DNA of 64,000 bases from Terriglobales bacterium (GTDB lineage Bacteria; Acidobacteriota; Terriglobia; Terriglobales; Acidobacteriaceae), in contig JAICXB010000002.1 of the NCBI GenBank assembly GCA_025980765.1, positions 120,758-184,757 on the forward strand, in the 5' to 3' direction. The notes under the pieces are model-generated. The model did not search any database and was not told the DNA's origin. It saw nothing but the letters and a program-made list of their open reading frames with translations. Position numbers and translations under genes: made by a program. How positions within the stretch are numbered: the stretch's first letter is position 1; each line of letters opens with the position of its first letter. Positions 16,133 to 25,851 of the stretch are shown here, piece after piece.

Positions 16133-17707
16133 GTGCTGAGAATGTGCTTCGGCATGCTTTTGACTTTTGTTTCTTTTTTCATCACAGCGTCACCGGCGCA
16201 TGCCGATTCTGGCAACACTCCTGGTTGCCAGAAGGTTACCGCGCGGCAATGCCTGGACCTCGCCCTGAATGCTATGGGCGGCCGAGAGCGCCTGCAACAG
16301 ATCAACAATGCGCGTCTGCAAACGATTGGTCATACGCTTCTGATGGAGCAGTCATACCGGCAGGAACCGTTCATCACATCATACGAAACCGCAACCACGA
16401 CTCTCGATTTCGCAAATCAGCAACTTTTCAAAGAGGCAATTTTGACCTGGCCTGAATCTGATCCGAACCAGTCAGAGTTAAAGAGCACTACGGTGGTTGG
16501 GCCCGAGGGTGGGGTCACGCGGACCAAGGACGGCGACCGGCCCTGCGGCCTGGTTTGCGTGGATGAAGCGGAGGAACAGCTGGCTTTGGGACCGGCGCGC
16601 ATTCTGCTCACGGCTTCGAAAGCTCAGGACCTGCAGTTTTCCAGGCCGGAGATCCTGCGCTCCACATCGCATGCGGTCCTCAGCTTCACTTGGAACAAAG
16701 TGCCCGTGCGCGTCTTGCTGAATGGATTCAATCACCTGCCGGACGCTGTCGAGACCACGCAGGAATTTCACGATTTCTGGTACTTCTGGGGCGACGTGCG
16801 ACAGCGCACCTACTTCGACAACTGGCAGATTTTTCAGGGAATCAGCTACCCCACGAATCTAGTGCAGGAGCGCAACGGCTCCGTTTGGCGCTCGACGCAG
16901 GCGCTGAAGGTTGAGTTCAACGTCCCCGTCGAACCCAGCGCATTTCAGATGGACACTGCGATGGCACAGCGCAGCCCGGCATCAAAAGGATGGGGCGGCC
17001 GGGCCTTCAACCCTAATAAGGACATCGCACTTGCGCCAGGGATCGACCTCTTTCCCGGAGCGTGGAATTCCACGATCGTAAAACTTTCGGACGGAGTTGT
17101 AATCCTGGAAGCGCCGATTTCAGGGTTGTACACTCAGGGCGTGGTCGAGGAGGCGAAAAAGCGCTATCCGGGAGCGCGGATCGAAGCAGTGCTATCGACA
17201 TCGGATTCCTGGCCGCACACCGGCGGAGTCCGCTTTGCCGTTGCGAGCGGTCTTCCTGTTTACATCCTCGATCTGAATCGCCCGTTGCTCGACCGGATTG
17301 TCGCCGCACCGCACACGATCGATCCCGATGCTCTTGCGCAACCGGGAGCGCACAAGGCTCCGATCTGGAAGATCGTTGCCGGCAAAGAGCAAGTCGGTAC
17401 AGGTCCGAATCGGATGGAGTTGTATCCGATTCGAGGAGCGTCGACCGAACGGCAGTACATGGTCTACTTCCCCGAACATCATCTGCTTTATGCCAGCGAT
17501 ACCCTGGCGCTCAACGACGACGGCTCGCTTTACGATCCGGAATTGATGTTTGAAGTCGCCCAGGCGGTAAAGCGCGAGAATCTCAATGTCAACACCGTGT
17601 TTGCCATGCATCAGACTCCCGTGGCATGGGAAAAAGTGGTGGCTTTGATTGAAAAGGCCCGGTCTGGTGAGGCAAACATGAAGGCACCAGCCAGTGAATT
17701 AAGGTAG
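16133..17707 (+). CDS. Exported metallo-beta-lactamase-fold protein lacking the HxHxDH motif
   Basis: The 524-aa protein starts at GTG 16133 (GGAGG 6 nt upstream fits this start better than ATG 16142). A signal peptide ends near ASPAHA. The first half has an NAMGGRERLQQINN opening seen in exported acidobacterial proteins. The second half is MBL-like (SDGVVILEAPISGLYTQGV...GARIEAVLSTSDSWPHTGG...LVYFPEHHLLYASD), but where HxHxDH is expected it reads STSDSWPH, so most metal ligands are missing. Enzymatic activity is doubtful or uses other residues. It stands alone, followed by a HicB-like gene. Confidence 0.75.
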   Translation: MLRMCFGMLLTFVSFFITASPAHADSGNTPGCQKVTARQCLDLALNAMGGRERLQQINNARLQTIGHTLLMEQSYRQEPFITSYETATTTLDFANQQLFKEAILTWPESDPNQSELKSTTVVGPEGGVTRTKDGDRPCGLVCVDEAEEQLALGPARILLTASKAQDLQFSRPEILRSTSHAVLSFTWNKVPVRVLLNGFNHLPDAVETTQEFHDFWYFWGDVRQRTYFDNWQIFQGISYPTNLVQERNGSVWRSTQALKVEFNVPVEPSAFQMDTAMAQRSPASKGWGGRAFNPNKDIALAPGIDLFPGAWNSTIVKLSDGVVILEAPISGLYTQGVVEEAKKRYPGARIEAVLSTSDSWPHTGGVRFAVASGLPVYILDLNRPLLDRIVAAPHTIDPDALAQPGAHKAPIWKIVAGKEQVGTGPNRMELYPIRGASTERQYMVYFPEHHLLYASDTLALNDDGSLYDPELMFEVAQAVKRENLNVNTVFAMHQTPVAWEKVVALIEKARSGEANMKAPASELR

Positions 17708-17725
17708 TAAGATGAACTTCGTTTT

Positions 17726-17926
17726 ATGAAGAAAGAACGGCATCATTTCAACGTCGTGTTACGCCCCGAGCCCAAGGGAGGATTTACAGCTACTGTGCCA
17801 GCTCTGCCTGGCTGCGTAACATACGGACGCAGCGTGGCCGAAGCGAAGAGCATGGTGAAGGACGCGATATCCGGCTACATCGAGAGTCTCAAAAAGCACA
17901 ACGAGCCTATCCCCGGAGCGCCGTAG
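17726..17926 (+). CDS. Orphan HicB-like antitoxin
   Basis: The 66-aa protein has the HicB fold pattern: FNVVLRPEPKGGFTATVPALPGCVTYGRSVAEAKSMVKDAI...YIESLKKHNEPIP. There is no C-terminal DNA-binding extension and no HicA gene on either side. It starts 18 nt after the MBL-fold gene. Solitary HicB-like proteins are common, and its role here is unknown. Confidence 0.72.
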   Translation: MKKERHHFNVVLRPEPKGGFTATVPALPGCVTYGRSVAEAKSMVKDAISGYIESLKKHNEPIPGAP

Positions 17927-18072
17927 GCGCGACATTCGTTAGCCCGGCTTGATAACCTGGAACTCTTCATAATGATTCCCGAAAAAATCCGAACTGAGCA
18001 ATGTGGGCGCTGGTTTCTGTGGCATTCTGCAGTTCTGCAGGAAACGACAGTTCGTCGAAAAAATTTCGAAAC

Positions 18073-18272
18073 TGTCATCCTGAGGTCGCGGCAGCGGCCG
18101 AAGGATCTCACGAGATGCCGAGCACAAAATTACTGCAGGGAAGGCTCCTCGATCAGGATCCTTGGCTGAAGAATCGCAACTTGTGAAGGTCAAGCTAGCA
18201 TCTTGCAAGAGATCCTTCCTCCTCCCACTCAATTCCGCTGCGCGGAGTTGAGTGCTCGTGTCAGGATGACAA
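18073..18272. repeat. Inverted TGTCATCCTGAGG / TCAGGATGACA element
   Basis: The left arm (18073-18111) has TGTCATCCTGAGGTCGCGGC and GAAGGATCTC. The right arm (18210-18272) has GAGATCCTTC and ends TCAGGATGACA, the complement of the left edge. The right arm also holds an internal palindrome (ACTCAATTCCGCTGCGCGGAGTTGAGT region). CATCCTGAG...AAGGATCT repeats are known from several phyla. The gap 17927-18348 holds nothing else that I can support. Confidence 0.8.
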
Positions 18273-18348
18273 ATATCTTAGGATCGCAGGTAATTTTGAT
18301 AAATAATGCGAGACGTCTTAGGAGGACTCTTCACCTGCGCAACTCTAT

Positions 18349-19728
18349 ATGAAACACTATTGTTCGATAATCTGCTGCGTACTATTGCTATTCCTTCCGC
18401 TCTCACCAACTGCCTACGCGCAAACTCCGCAACCATCTTCCTCACCCGGCAATGGGCTCCCACCTGCTCCAGGCGCTCAGGTCACGACTCTTACTAAGCC
18501 CGGTCGATTCACTGAGCCGGCGGTAGCGGTGAATCCGCGCGACTCGAATCAGGTGGTTGCCGCATTTCAGGACAACGCCTATGCCGCCTACTCGCGCGAT
18601 GCCGGCAAGAACTGGAACGTGGTCAGCATCGCGCCGAAGGACTACAAGGTTTCAGGGGACGTCTCGGCGACCTTTGACAATCAAGGCCGCGCTTATGTCT
18701 GCTACATCGCCTTCGACAAGCTGGGGACGTTCAACTATTGGGCTCGAGGCGCCACCCGCAACGGCATCTTTGTGCGGCGCTCGCTCGATGGCGGGCAGAC
18801 TTGGGAGGCGCAGGCGATCGCGGTCGCCGAGCAGCCGACCAAAGCCGGAATCCCATTTGAGGACAAGCCGGTAATCGTCGCCGATACCAGTAACGGCGCT
18901 CATGCGGGCACGCTGTATGTCGGCTGGACGCGTTGGACGCTCACCGCCTCGCCGCTGGTGGTGTCGCACTCCACTGATGGCGGCCTTACCTGGTCAGAAC
19001 CCGTCGCTGTGAACGCCGTTCCCGGACTGCCGCGCGATGACAATGGCGCCAATGAGGGATTCACCGGCACGGTTACGCCAGATGGGACCCTGTATGCCAT
19101 CTGGTCCGACGGCACCCACATCGTGCTGACTTCTTCCTCCGACGGCGGCAACAGCTTCAGCAAAGCCCACAACGTAATCGAGACCGCGCCCAGCATGTTT
19201 GACGCTCAGGGTTTTGCTCGCGCCAATGGATTCCCCCAGATCGGCTCGGGACCTGGCGGCGAACTTTATATAGCCTGGACCGATTACCGCAACGGCGATA
19301 TCGATGCGTTCGTCTCCACATCCAAAGATCATGGGCAAAGCTGGAGCGAGCCGGTGCGCGTGAACGACGATCCGGTGCACGACGGCGCCGATCAATTTTT
19401 TCAGTGGCTCAGCGTCGATCCCAAAGATGGCTCTGTGAACCTGATCTTCTACGATCGCCGCGGGGATGAGCGTAACAACAAAACCCGAGTCACTCTGGCC
19501 CGCTCCACCGATGGTGCGCAAACATTCAAGAATTACGCCTGGACGCAGGATCCTTTTGTTGCGCGCGACGAATTCATGGGCGACTACAGCGGGATCGCTG
19601 CATTCGATGGTCGGGTGTACGGAGTATGGACCGAAACCGCAGAGCTTCCGAAAACAAAACCCAAGAAGCCAAACACTCGGACTCCGCCGCATACGATTGT
19701 GCGCGTCGGCGTAGCCGATTTTCACTGA
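18349..19728 (+). CDS. Exported BNR/Asp-box repeat (sialidase-like) protein
   Basis: The 459-aa protein has a signal peptide (CVLLLFLPLSPTAYAQ) and a beta-propeller with repeated Asp boxes: SRDAGKNW, SLDGGQTWEA, STDGGLTWSE, SSDGGNSFSK, SKDHGQSWSE and STDGAQTF. This is the sialidase/BNR fold found in glycosidases and in non-enzymatic propellers. I do not see a secure arginine triad, so sialidase activity is not claimed. It would be periplasmic or secreted. An AGGAGG about 25 nt before the ATG is too far to be a normal ribosome site, so the start is uncertain. Confidence 0.8.
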   Translation: MKHYCSIICCVLLLFLPLSPTAYAQTPQPSSSPGNGLPPAPGAQVTTLTKPGRFTEPAVAVNPRDSNQVVAAFQDNAYAAYSRDAGKNWNVVSIAPKDYKVSGDVSATFDNQGRAYVCYIAFDKLGTFNYWARGATRNGIFVRRSLDGGQTWEAQAIAVAEQPTKAGIPFEDKPVIVADTSNGAHAGTLYVGWTRWTLTASPLVVSHSTDGGLTWSEPVAVNAVPGLPRDDNGANEGFTGTVTPDGTLYAIWSDGTHIVLTSSSDGGNSFSKAHNVIETAPSMFDAQGFARANGFPQIGSGPGGELYIAWTDYRNGDIDAFVSTSKDHGQSWSEPVRVNDDPVHDGADQFFQWLSVDPKDGSVNLIFYDRRGDERNNKTRVTLARSTDGAQTFKNYAWTQDPFVARDEFMGDYSGIAAFDGRVYGVWTETAELPKTKPKKPNTRTPPHTIVRVGVADFH

Positions 19729-19749
19729 AGAGCAAATTTCAACATCAGT

Positions 19750-19831
19750 TTCACCACGGAGTTCACGGAGAAGAAAACTCCGGACCAGCTTACTTAATTT
19801 TCTCCGTGTTCTCCGTGCCTCCGTGGTGAAA
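19750..19831. repeat. Facing arrays of CACGGAG units
   Basis: The left arm (19750-19777) is TTCACCACGGAGTTCACGGAG and the right arm (19797-19831) its complement CTCCGTGTTCTCCGTGCCTC with GTGGTGAA, separated by about 20 nt. It starts about 20 nt after the BNR-protein stop. Confidence 0.85.
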
Positions 19832-19962
19832 GAGGCTTTCGCTTACGGCTCTGCTGCGCTGTGCCCACAGCGTGCTCGGTGGTGCAAGGCTTTTGCCGAA
19901 CCCCCGGGAGGCATTATCGAAGGAGTAAACTGAGTTTTCGCGACGCGCGACGGAGAACCACA

Positions 19963-20550
19963 ATGGACTCACCTGGATGGAATCGCCGCAGCTTTTTGAA
20001 AGCAGCCGCAGCGGCTGGCGCTGCCGCCGCCATGCCCGACATCGCCGTTCCCGAGCCGCAGGTCAAGCCGGATGTTCCTGCAAGCTCGCAATCGATTCGT
20101 CTGAAGGTAAACGGCACCAGCCGCCAACTGAATGTCGATACGCGCGCGACTTTGCTCGATACCCTGCGCGAGCAGATGGGAATGGCGGGAACGAAGAAGG
20201 GTTGCGATCACGGCCAATGTGGCGCCTGCACGGTACACGTGAATGGACGTCGCATCAATTCCTGTCTGACGTTCGCAGTAATGCACGATGGCGACGAAAT
20301 TACGACGATCGAGGGCCTGGCGGACGCCGGCCAGCTCAGTCCCATGCAGGCGGCATTTGTTGAGCATGATGCGTTTCAATGCGGCTACTGCACGCCGGGA
20401 CAAATCATGTCGGCGACGGCGCTGCTGCGCGAACCGGTTGGGAACACCGACGACGATCTTCGCGAGGCGATGAGCGGCAACATCTGCCGTTGCGGCGCTT
20501 ACCCCAATATTCTGGCAGCCATCAAGTCAGTCCGAAGCCAGCACTCATAA
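19963..20550 (+). CDS. paoA: Aldehyde oxidoreductase [2Fe-2S] subunit (PaoA-like, Tat-exported)
   Basis: This is the small iron-sulfur subunit of a xanthine dehydrogenase-family enzyme. ATG 19963 gives 195 aa starting with a Tat signal (NRRSFLKAAAAAGAAAA), so the enzyme is probably exported folded to the periplasm. Two [2Fe-2S] sites are visible: CDHGQCGACTVH with a later NSCL, and CGYCTPGQ with GNICRCGAYPNI. It leads a three-gene set with FAD and molybdenum subunits in the order paoA-paoB-paoC of E. coli PaoABC. The gap to paoB is 32 nt. Confidence 0.9.
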   Translation: MDSPGWNRRSFLKAAAAAGAAAAMPDIAVPEPQVKPDVPASSQSIRLKVNGTSRQLNVDTRATLLDTLREQMGMAGTKKGCDHGQCGACTVHVNGRRINSCLTFAVMHDGDEITTIEGLADAGQLSPMQAAFVEHDAFQCGYCTPGQIMSATALLREPVGNTDDDLREAMSGNICRCGAYPNILAAIKSVRSQHS

Positions 20551-20582
20551 ATCCTTGTATCCCTCGAACGCGGAGGTTCAAC

Positions 20583-21563
20583 ATGCAGCCTTTCTCCTTC
20601 ACCCAGGCACGCAGCGAAGATGAAGCGATGGCGCAACTTCGTCAGAACAGTCGATTCATTGCCGGGGGCACAACTCTGGTGGATCTGATGAAGCTGGACG
20701 TGGAAACTCCGGCGCATCTGGTGGACATCAACGCGCTTTCCCTGAACAAAATTGAAACATTGGCGGACGGCAGCCTGCGCATCGGCGCCATGGTGCGCAA
20801 CAGCGATCTCGCCCATGATGCAGCGGTGATCAAGAATTTCCCTGTGCTCTCCCAGGCGCTTCTGGCAGGCGCGTCGGCGCAGCTTCGCAATATGGCGACC
20901 ACCGGCGGCAATCTCCTGCAGAGAACGCGTTGCTATTACTTTCGCGATCCCGCATATGCCGCCTGCAACAAACGCCGTCCCGGATCGGGATGCGCTGCTC
21001 TCGAGGGTTTCAACCGTATTCATGCGGTGCTGGGTGGAAGCGAGCACTGTGTTGCCACCCATCCCTCGGATATGGCGGTCGCGATGGTCGCGCTCGACGC
21101 CGTAGTGCACATTCGCGGTCCAAAAGGGGAACGTCAGGTGAAAATCGAGGATTTTCATAAGCTGCCGGGAACGACTCCCCAGATCGAGACGGTGGTTGAA
21201 CCGGGTGAATTAATCACCTATGTCACGCTTCCCAAATCGGCATTCTCCACCCGGTCGGCTTATGTGAAGCTGCGCGACCGCGCCAGCTATGAGTTTGCGT
21301 TGGCTTCGGCGGCGGTCGCTCTGGACCTGAATGGGAAGACGATTCGCAGCGCGCGCCTCGCGCTCGGCGGAGTGGCGACCAAACCGTGGCGTTCGCATGA
21401 GGCGGAACAGGCGTTGACCGGAGGACAAGCAAGTGACCAAGCCTTCCGCGCGGCGGCGGAAGCGGCGATGAAATCAGCCAGACCGCTTCGCTATAACGGT
21501 TTCAAGATCGAACTGGCAAAGATGGCGCTGGTTCGCGCGCTGAATGAAGCTGCGCAGTTGTAG
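20583..21563 (+). CDS. paoB: Aldehyde oxidoreductase FAD subunit (PaoB-like)
   Basis: The 326-aa subunit starts at ATG 20583 with GGAGG upstream. It has the CO-dehydrogenase flavoprotein fold: FIAGGTTLVDLMKLDV, LRIGAMVRNSDLA, SAQLRNMATTGGNLLQRTRC. The segment TRCYYFRDPAYAACNKRRPG with a further Cys corresponds to the extra [4Fe-4S] site known in E. coli PaoB. It passes electrons between the iron-sulfur subunit and FAD. Same operon as its neighbours. Confidence 0.9.
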   Translation: MQPFSFTQARSEDEAMAQLRQNSRFIAGGTTLVDLMKLDVETPAHLVDINALSLNKIETLADGSLRIGAMVRNSDLAHDAAVIKNFPVLSQALLAGASAQLRNMATTGGNLLQRTRCYYFRDPAYAACNKRRPGSGCAALEGFNRIHAVLGGSEHCVATHPSDMAVAMVALDAVVHIRGPKGERQVKIEDFHKLPGTTPQIETVVEPGELITYVTLPKSAFSTRSAYVKLRDRASYEFALASAAVALDLNGKTIRSARLALGGVATKPWRSHEAEQALTGGQASDQAFRAAAEAAMKSARPLRYNGFKIELAKMALVRALNEAAQL

Positions 21564-21579
21564 ATAAAAAGCAAAAGCT

Positions 21580-21706
21580 CACACGGATTACACGGATCTT
21601 ATGGATCGCACGGATGAATCCAAGGAAGTGAGAAGAAGCGTTTCTGCTTATCTGAAGTATTCGGGTGTATCCGTCCAATCCGTAAAATCTGTGCAATCCG
21701 TATGAG
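21580..21706. repeat. Facing arrays of CACGGAT units inside the pao operon
   Basis: The left arm (21580-21621) repeats CACGGATTA, CACGGATCT and CACGGATGA at 9-10 nt, and the right arm (21666-21706) carries GTATCCGTCCAATCCGT and GCAATCCGT. It sits between paoB and paoC, in a 180-nt gap of what is otherwise a compact operon. Confidence 0.85.
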
Positions 21707-21743
21707 GAATTGGTTCTGATCTTCCGCGCACAAGGAGGACACT

Positions 21744-24080
21744 GTGCAAGACACCAGCGGGCAAGGGCAAAATTCGCAGCAGCATCCTACCGACACTACC
21801 GGCGTCGGCGCCGCGGCAGATCACACTTCGAACAGGCTTCCTGAACTCAGCGGCAATGGTTCGTTTGGCCGACCAACGCCTCGGCATGACGGCACGCTGA
21901 AGGTCACCGGTCAAGCGCGCTATGCGGCCGATCATCCGATCAGGCGGGTTGTGCATGCGGTCGCAATTCAGAGCACGATCGCCAATGGGCGAGTGAAGAA
22001 CATCGACGCGTCCGCGGCGGAGAAGGCCCCGGGATTCCTCGCCATTCTTCATCACGGAAAGGCTCCGAAGCTGTATCGGCCGTCAAACGACTTCATGTCG
22101 GCGACCAAGCCGGGCGAAATCCGTGTGGTATTTGAGGACGACAGAGTCTATTACGCCGGACAATACATCGCCCTGGTTGTCGCCGAAACACTCCAGCAAG
22201 CCAACTACGCGGCATCGCTGGTGAAAATCGAATATGACTTCCTGCATCCGGTGATCGACACCGATCAGGCGATGAACACGGTTTACGATCCTGAGCAATT
22301 CTTTGGGGAGAAGCTCACGGCACAGCGGGGCGACCCAGACGGCTCGTATGCTGCTGCCGCAGTGAAGCACGAGGCCACCTACAGCACCCCGCTTGAACAT
22401 CACAACCCGATGGAGCCTTCGGCATCCATGGCGGAGTGGAATGGCGATGAACTGACGCTCTATGAGACCACGCAATGGGTGGTGGGAGCGCGCAATACTG
22501 TGGCGGAGACACTTGGAGTGCCGCAGGAGAAGGTCCACATTGTTTCGCCATTCATCGGTGGAGGCTTTGGCTGCAAGGGCTTCATCTGGCCGCATTCGGT
22601 GCTGAGCGCGATCGCGTCCAGGCAGGTGGGGCGTCCGGTCAAGCTGAACCTCACGCGCAAGCAAATGTTCAGCGCCTGCGGGCATCGTTCGGAGACCCGC
22701 CAAAAAGTTCGCCTCGGCGCTGCCGCGGACGGCAAACTCACATCGATCTTTCATGACACGCTGGTGCAAACCTCACCCGTCGATGAGTTCATCGAGTCCT
22801 GCGGAACCACTACGGAGATGCTTTATAGCTGTCCCAATGTGGGCATAGCCCATCACGCAGTGCGCGTGAATATCGCGACGCCCACTCCGATGCGCGCTCC
22901 AGGAGAGAATCCCGGGACGTACGCGCTGGAGTCGGCATTAGACGAGCTGGCTTACAAACTCAAAATTGATCCGGTCGAGCTGCGCATCCGCAACCACGCC
23001 GATACGAACGAGCACACAAAGCAGCCGTGGTCGAGCAAATACTTGAAGGATTGCTATCGGATGGCCGCGGAAAAGTTCGGCTGGAGCAAGCGAAATCCGG
23101 AACCGCGCTCCATGCGCGATGGCAAGCTGCTCGTCGGCTGGGGCATGGCCACGGCGACGTATCCCGGCATGCGCAATCCCGGCGCAGCCAAAGTGCGCAT
23201 CCTGCAAGACGGCTCCGCGACCGTGGTGAGCGCGACGCAGGACATGGGCGGCGGCACCTACACAACCATGGTGCAGGTTGTGTCCGACGCTCTCGGCATT
23301 CCGGTGGAGCGCATTCAGTCCACGCTGGGAGACAGCATGCTGCCTCCCGCTCCCGTATCGGGAGGATCGATGACCACCGCCAGCGTTCTTCCCGCAATTC
23401 GCAAAGCTTGCGAGCAGGCTCTCACTAAACTGGTGCAGACCGCGATTGGCGACGAGAATTCGCCGATGCACGGCAAGAAAGAGGACGAGATCACAGCACA
23501 AAATGGGCGGGTTTTCGTGAAAGGCTCAAGTCCCAGTTCGGGCAACACCTATGCCGAAGTTCTGGCAAGCAAGAAGATGGCGGCAGTCGAAGGCGAAGGA
23601 TTCCTTCAACCCGGCGAAGAGCGCAAGAAATATGCGTTTCAATCTTTCGGTGCGCAGTTCGTGGAGGTGAAAATCGATCCTGAGATCGCTCGTGCTCGCG
23701 TAACCCGGGTGGTCAGCGCCTTCGACGTGGGCAAGGTCGTCAATCCCACTACCGCGCGCAGCCAGGGCTACAGCGGGATCATTATGGGAATCGGAATGGC
23801 GCTCATGGAGCACACCATTTATGACGATCGCGACGGCAGCATCGTCAACAGCAATCTCGCCGATTACGCGGTGCCGGTGAATGCGGATGTGCCCGATCTG
23901 GAGGTGCTTTTCGTCGATAAGCCGGATCCATATATCGACGATCAGGGCATCGGGGCGCGCGGCATTGGAGAAATCACGATCACCGGTGTTGCCGCCGCGG
24001 TTGCCAATGCTGTGTACCACGCTACCGGCCAGCGCATTCGCGACCTGCCGATCACGCCTGACAAGCTGCTGCAGGTATGA
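21744..24080 (+). CDS. paoC: Aldehyde oxidoreductase molybdenum-binding subunit (PaoC-like)
   Basis: This is the large catalytic subunit of the xanthine oxidase family, 778 aa from GTG 21744 with AAGGAGG upstream. Features include GQARYAADHP near the start, the molybdopterin contacts SPFIGGGFGCKGF, RAPGENPGTYALES, QDMGGGTYTTMVQV, and a C-terminal GARGIGEITITGVAAAVANAV carrying the usual catalytic Glu. Substrates of the E. coli homologue are aromatic aldehydes, but the substrate here is unknown. It lacks its own signal and would travel with the Tat-bearing PaoA-like subunit. No PaoD-type chaperone gene lies in the window. Confidence 0.9.
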   Translation: MQDTSGQGQNSQQHPTDTTGVGAAADHTSNRLPELSGNGSFGRPTPRHDGTLKVTGQARYAADHPIRRVVHAVAIQSTIANGRVKNIDASAAEKAPGFLAILHHGKAPKLYRPSNDFMSATKPGEIRVVFEDDRVYYAGQYIALVVAETLQQANYAASLVKIEYDFLHPVIDTDQAMNTVYDPEQFFGEKLTAQRGDPDGSYAAAAVKHEATYSTPLEHHNPMEPSASMAEWNGDELTLYETTQWVVGARNTVAETLGVPQEKVHIVSPFIGGGFGCKGFIWPHSVLSAIASRQVGRPVKLNLTRKQMFSACGHRSETRQKVRLGAAADGKLTSIFHDTLVQTSPVDEFIESCGTTTEMLYSCPNVGIAHHAVRVNIATPTPMRAPGENPGTYALESALDELAYKLKIDPVELRIRNHADTNEHTKQPWSSKYLKDCYRMAAEKFGWSKRNPEPRSMRDGKLLVGWGMATATYPGMRNPGAAKVRILQDGSATVVSATQDMGGGTYTTMVQVVSDALGIPVERIQSTLGDSMLPPAPVSGGSMTTASVLPAIRKACEQALTKLVQTAIGDENSPMHGKKEDEITAQNGRVFVKGSSPSSGNTYAEVLASKKMAAVEGEGFLQPGEERKKYAFQSFGAQFVEVKIDPEIARARVTRVVSAFDVGKVVNPTTARSQGYSGIIMGIGMALMEHTIYDDRDGSIVNSNLADYAVPVNADVPDLEVLFVDKPDPYIDDQGIGARGIGEITITGVAAAVANAVYHATGQRIRDLPITPDKLLQV

Positions 24081-24081
24081 A

Positions 24082-24156
24082 AGCAGAACCCGCTGCGGTA
24101 GCGGCGGGTGCCTTTCGGACCTAAAAGCGCCCACCGCCACCGCAGCGGGTTCTGCT
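24082..24156. repeat. Long REP-like hairpin after paoC
   Basis: A perfect 18-bp inverted repeat, AGCAGAACCCGCTGCGGT at 24082-24099 and its complement at 24139-24156, encloses a partly complementary centre with GGCGGGTGC and GCGCCCACCGCC. It starts 2 nt after the paoC stop. It could terminate or stabilise the pao transcript, but no T-run follows. Confidence 0.85.
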
Positions 24157-24205
24157 TGGCGCCACAGCTCCCGCATCCATGCCTGCTTTGCTACCATCGA
24201 TGTAG

Positions 24206-25720
24206 ATGGCTGCATCGCCCAAAGTTCGTGTTCGCTTCGCTCCTTCTCCCACCGGACTGCTTCACGTTGGAAACACCCGCACCGCGCTGTTCAACTGGCT
24301 CTTTGCCCGCCAGAAGAAGGGAGCGAACGTTCTCCGCATCGAAGACACTGACGTCGAACGCAGCGAAGCCCGTTTTGAAACACAATTGCTCGACGATCTG
24401 CGCTGGCTCGGACTTGATTGGGACGAAGGTCCGGATAAAGGTGGCGAGTACGGCCCATATCGGCAAAGCGATCGCATGGAGATTTATCGGGGCTATGCCG
24501 AGCGACTGATCGAAGAAGGAAAGGCATACCTCTGCTTTTGCACTCCCGAGGAACTCGAGCGCGAGCGCCAGCAGGCCATCGCCGAACATGGCCCGCAGAT
24601 CTACTCGGGAAAATGCCGTCGACTAGATCCCGCCGAAGCCCGCCGGCGGCGGACCCAGGGCGAAGCCGCCGCCATCCGGCTGAAGATTCCCGAGCACCCT
24701 ATTCATTTTCACGACATCGTCCGCGGGGAGGTAACCTTCGAGCACGAGTCAGTCAGCGATCCCATCATTGTGCGCTCGTCGGGCATGCCGGTTTATAACT
24801 ATGTTGTGGTAGTGGATGACGCGGAGATGAAGATCACCCATGTCATCCGCGGAGACGATCACCTTTCGAACACCCCGAAGCAAGTGGCGTTGTATGAAGC
24901 CTTAGGATTTCCGGTACCGGAATTTGCGCATCTTTCGACGATCCTCGGCCCAGATCGGGAAAGGCTCTCCAAGCGTCACGGCGCCACTTCGGTCGCTCAG
25001 TTTCGTGACATGGGAGTTCTGCCGGAGGCGCTGGTCAACTACCTTGCTCTGCTCGGCTGGGCGCCGAGTGGCGGAACGCGCGAGACCTTCACGCCACAGG
25101 AACTGATACGAGAATTTTCCCTGGAGCGGGTTACGCCCTCGCCGGCGATCTTCGATTTCGAGAAGCTGTATTGGCTCAACCGGCAATATCTCAAAAGCGC
25201 AGACCGGCAGCGCGTCATCGCATTGGCATTGCCCTATTTGCGCAAAGCCACGCTGCTCGGGGAAGACATGGATGCCGAGATGCAGCAGTGGGCCGGCAAG
25301 TTGATCGATCTGCTGGTTCCCTATGTCGATCGGCTCGACCAATTGCCTGATCGCGCTGCCATGATCTTTCGCTACGATGCGGTCGCGGCCGTTTCTGCTG
25401 AGGACAACCGACCGTTGCTCGAATCGGAAGCTGGGGGAAAGGTGATCTCCGCCTTCGCGAAACGGGTCGCGAGTCAGTCGGACGGGTTTTCCGCCGAGAG
25501 TTTCAAAGCCATCATCAATGAGGTGAAGGCCGAAACTGGAACCAAAGGCAAAGAACTGTTCCATCCCATCCGAATTGTGATTACCGGTTCGCACTCCGGC
25601 CCGGACTTTGACCGGGTGATTCCACTCATTGAGACCGGCAGCCGGCTTCCGCTGCCGCAACACGTGCTGAGCGTACGCGAGCGCGTGGCAGCTTTCGAGC
25701 AAGCTTTTGCCCAGAGTTAA
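24206..25720 (+). CDS. gltX: Glutamyl-tRNA synthetase
   Basis: This class I aminoacyl-tRNA synthetase charges tRNA-Glu. The 504-aa protein starts [28 protein letters not shown] with the HIGH-type signature HVGN. A zinc-site-like [12 protein letters not shown]...GKCRRL segment follows at about residues 108-135, and the KMSKS motif appears as RLSKRHG. Length is normal. Whether it discriminates tRNA-Gln is not visible. Its stop codon TAA is also the first bases of the TTAACACGAAGG repeat arm that follows. Confidence 0.95.
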   Translation: MAASPKVRVRFAPSPTGLLHVGNTRTALFNWLFARQKKGANVLRIEDTDVERSEARFETQLLDDLRWLGLDWDEGPDKGGEYGPYRQSDRMEIYRGYAERLIEEGKAYLCFCTPEELERERQQAIAEHGPQIYSGKCRRLDPAEARRRRTQGEAAAIRLKIPEHPIHFHDIVRGEVTFEHESVSDPIIVRSSGMPVYNYVVVVDDAEMKITHVIRGDDHLSNTPKQVALYEALGFPVPEFAHLSTILGPDRERLSKRHGATSVAQFRDMGVLPEALVNYLALLGWAPSGGTRETFTPQELIREFSLERVTPSPAIFDFEKLYWLNRQYLKSADRQRVIALALPYLRKATLLGEDMDAEMQQWAGKLIDLLVPYVDRLDQLPDRAAMIFRYDAVAAVSAEDNRPLLESEAGGKVISAFAKRVASQSDGFSAESFKAIINEVKAETGTKGKELFHPIRIVITGSHSGPDFDRVIPLIETGSRLPLPQHVLSVRERVAAFEQAFAQS

Positions 25721-25820
25721 CACGAAGGTCACGAAGGATGCGGAAAATCTACAATCGCTCTGCAAAGTTCTGTTTACTGGTGACCTTATCTTTAATCCTT
25801 CGTGCCCTTCGTGTTAACCC
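25716..25820. repeat. Facing arrays of CACGAAGG units after gltX
   Basis: The left arm (25716-25739) is GTTAACACGAAGGTCACGAA and the right arm (25794-25820) is its complement CCTTCGTGCCCTTCGTGTTA. The gltX stop codon is inside the left arm. Related arms are at 48441-48545 and 50475-50823. Confidence 0.88.
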
Positions 25821-25851
25821 AGGTTTTTCAGAGCAGCAGCTATAATCAAGC

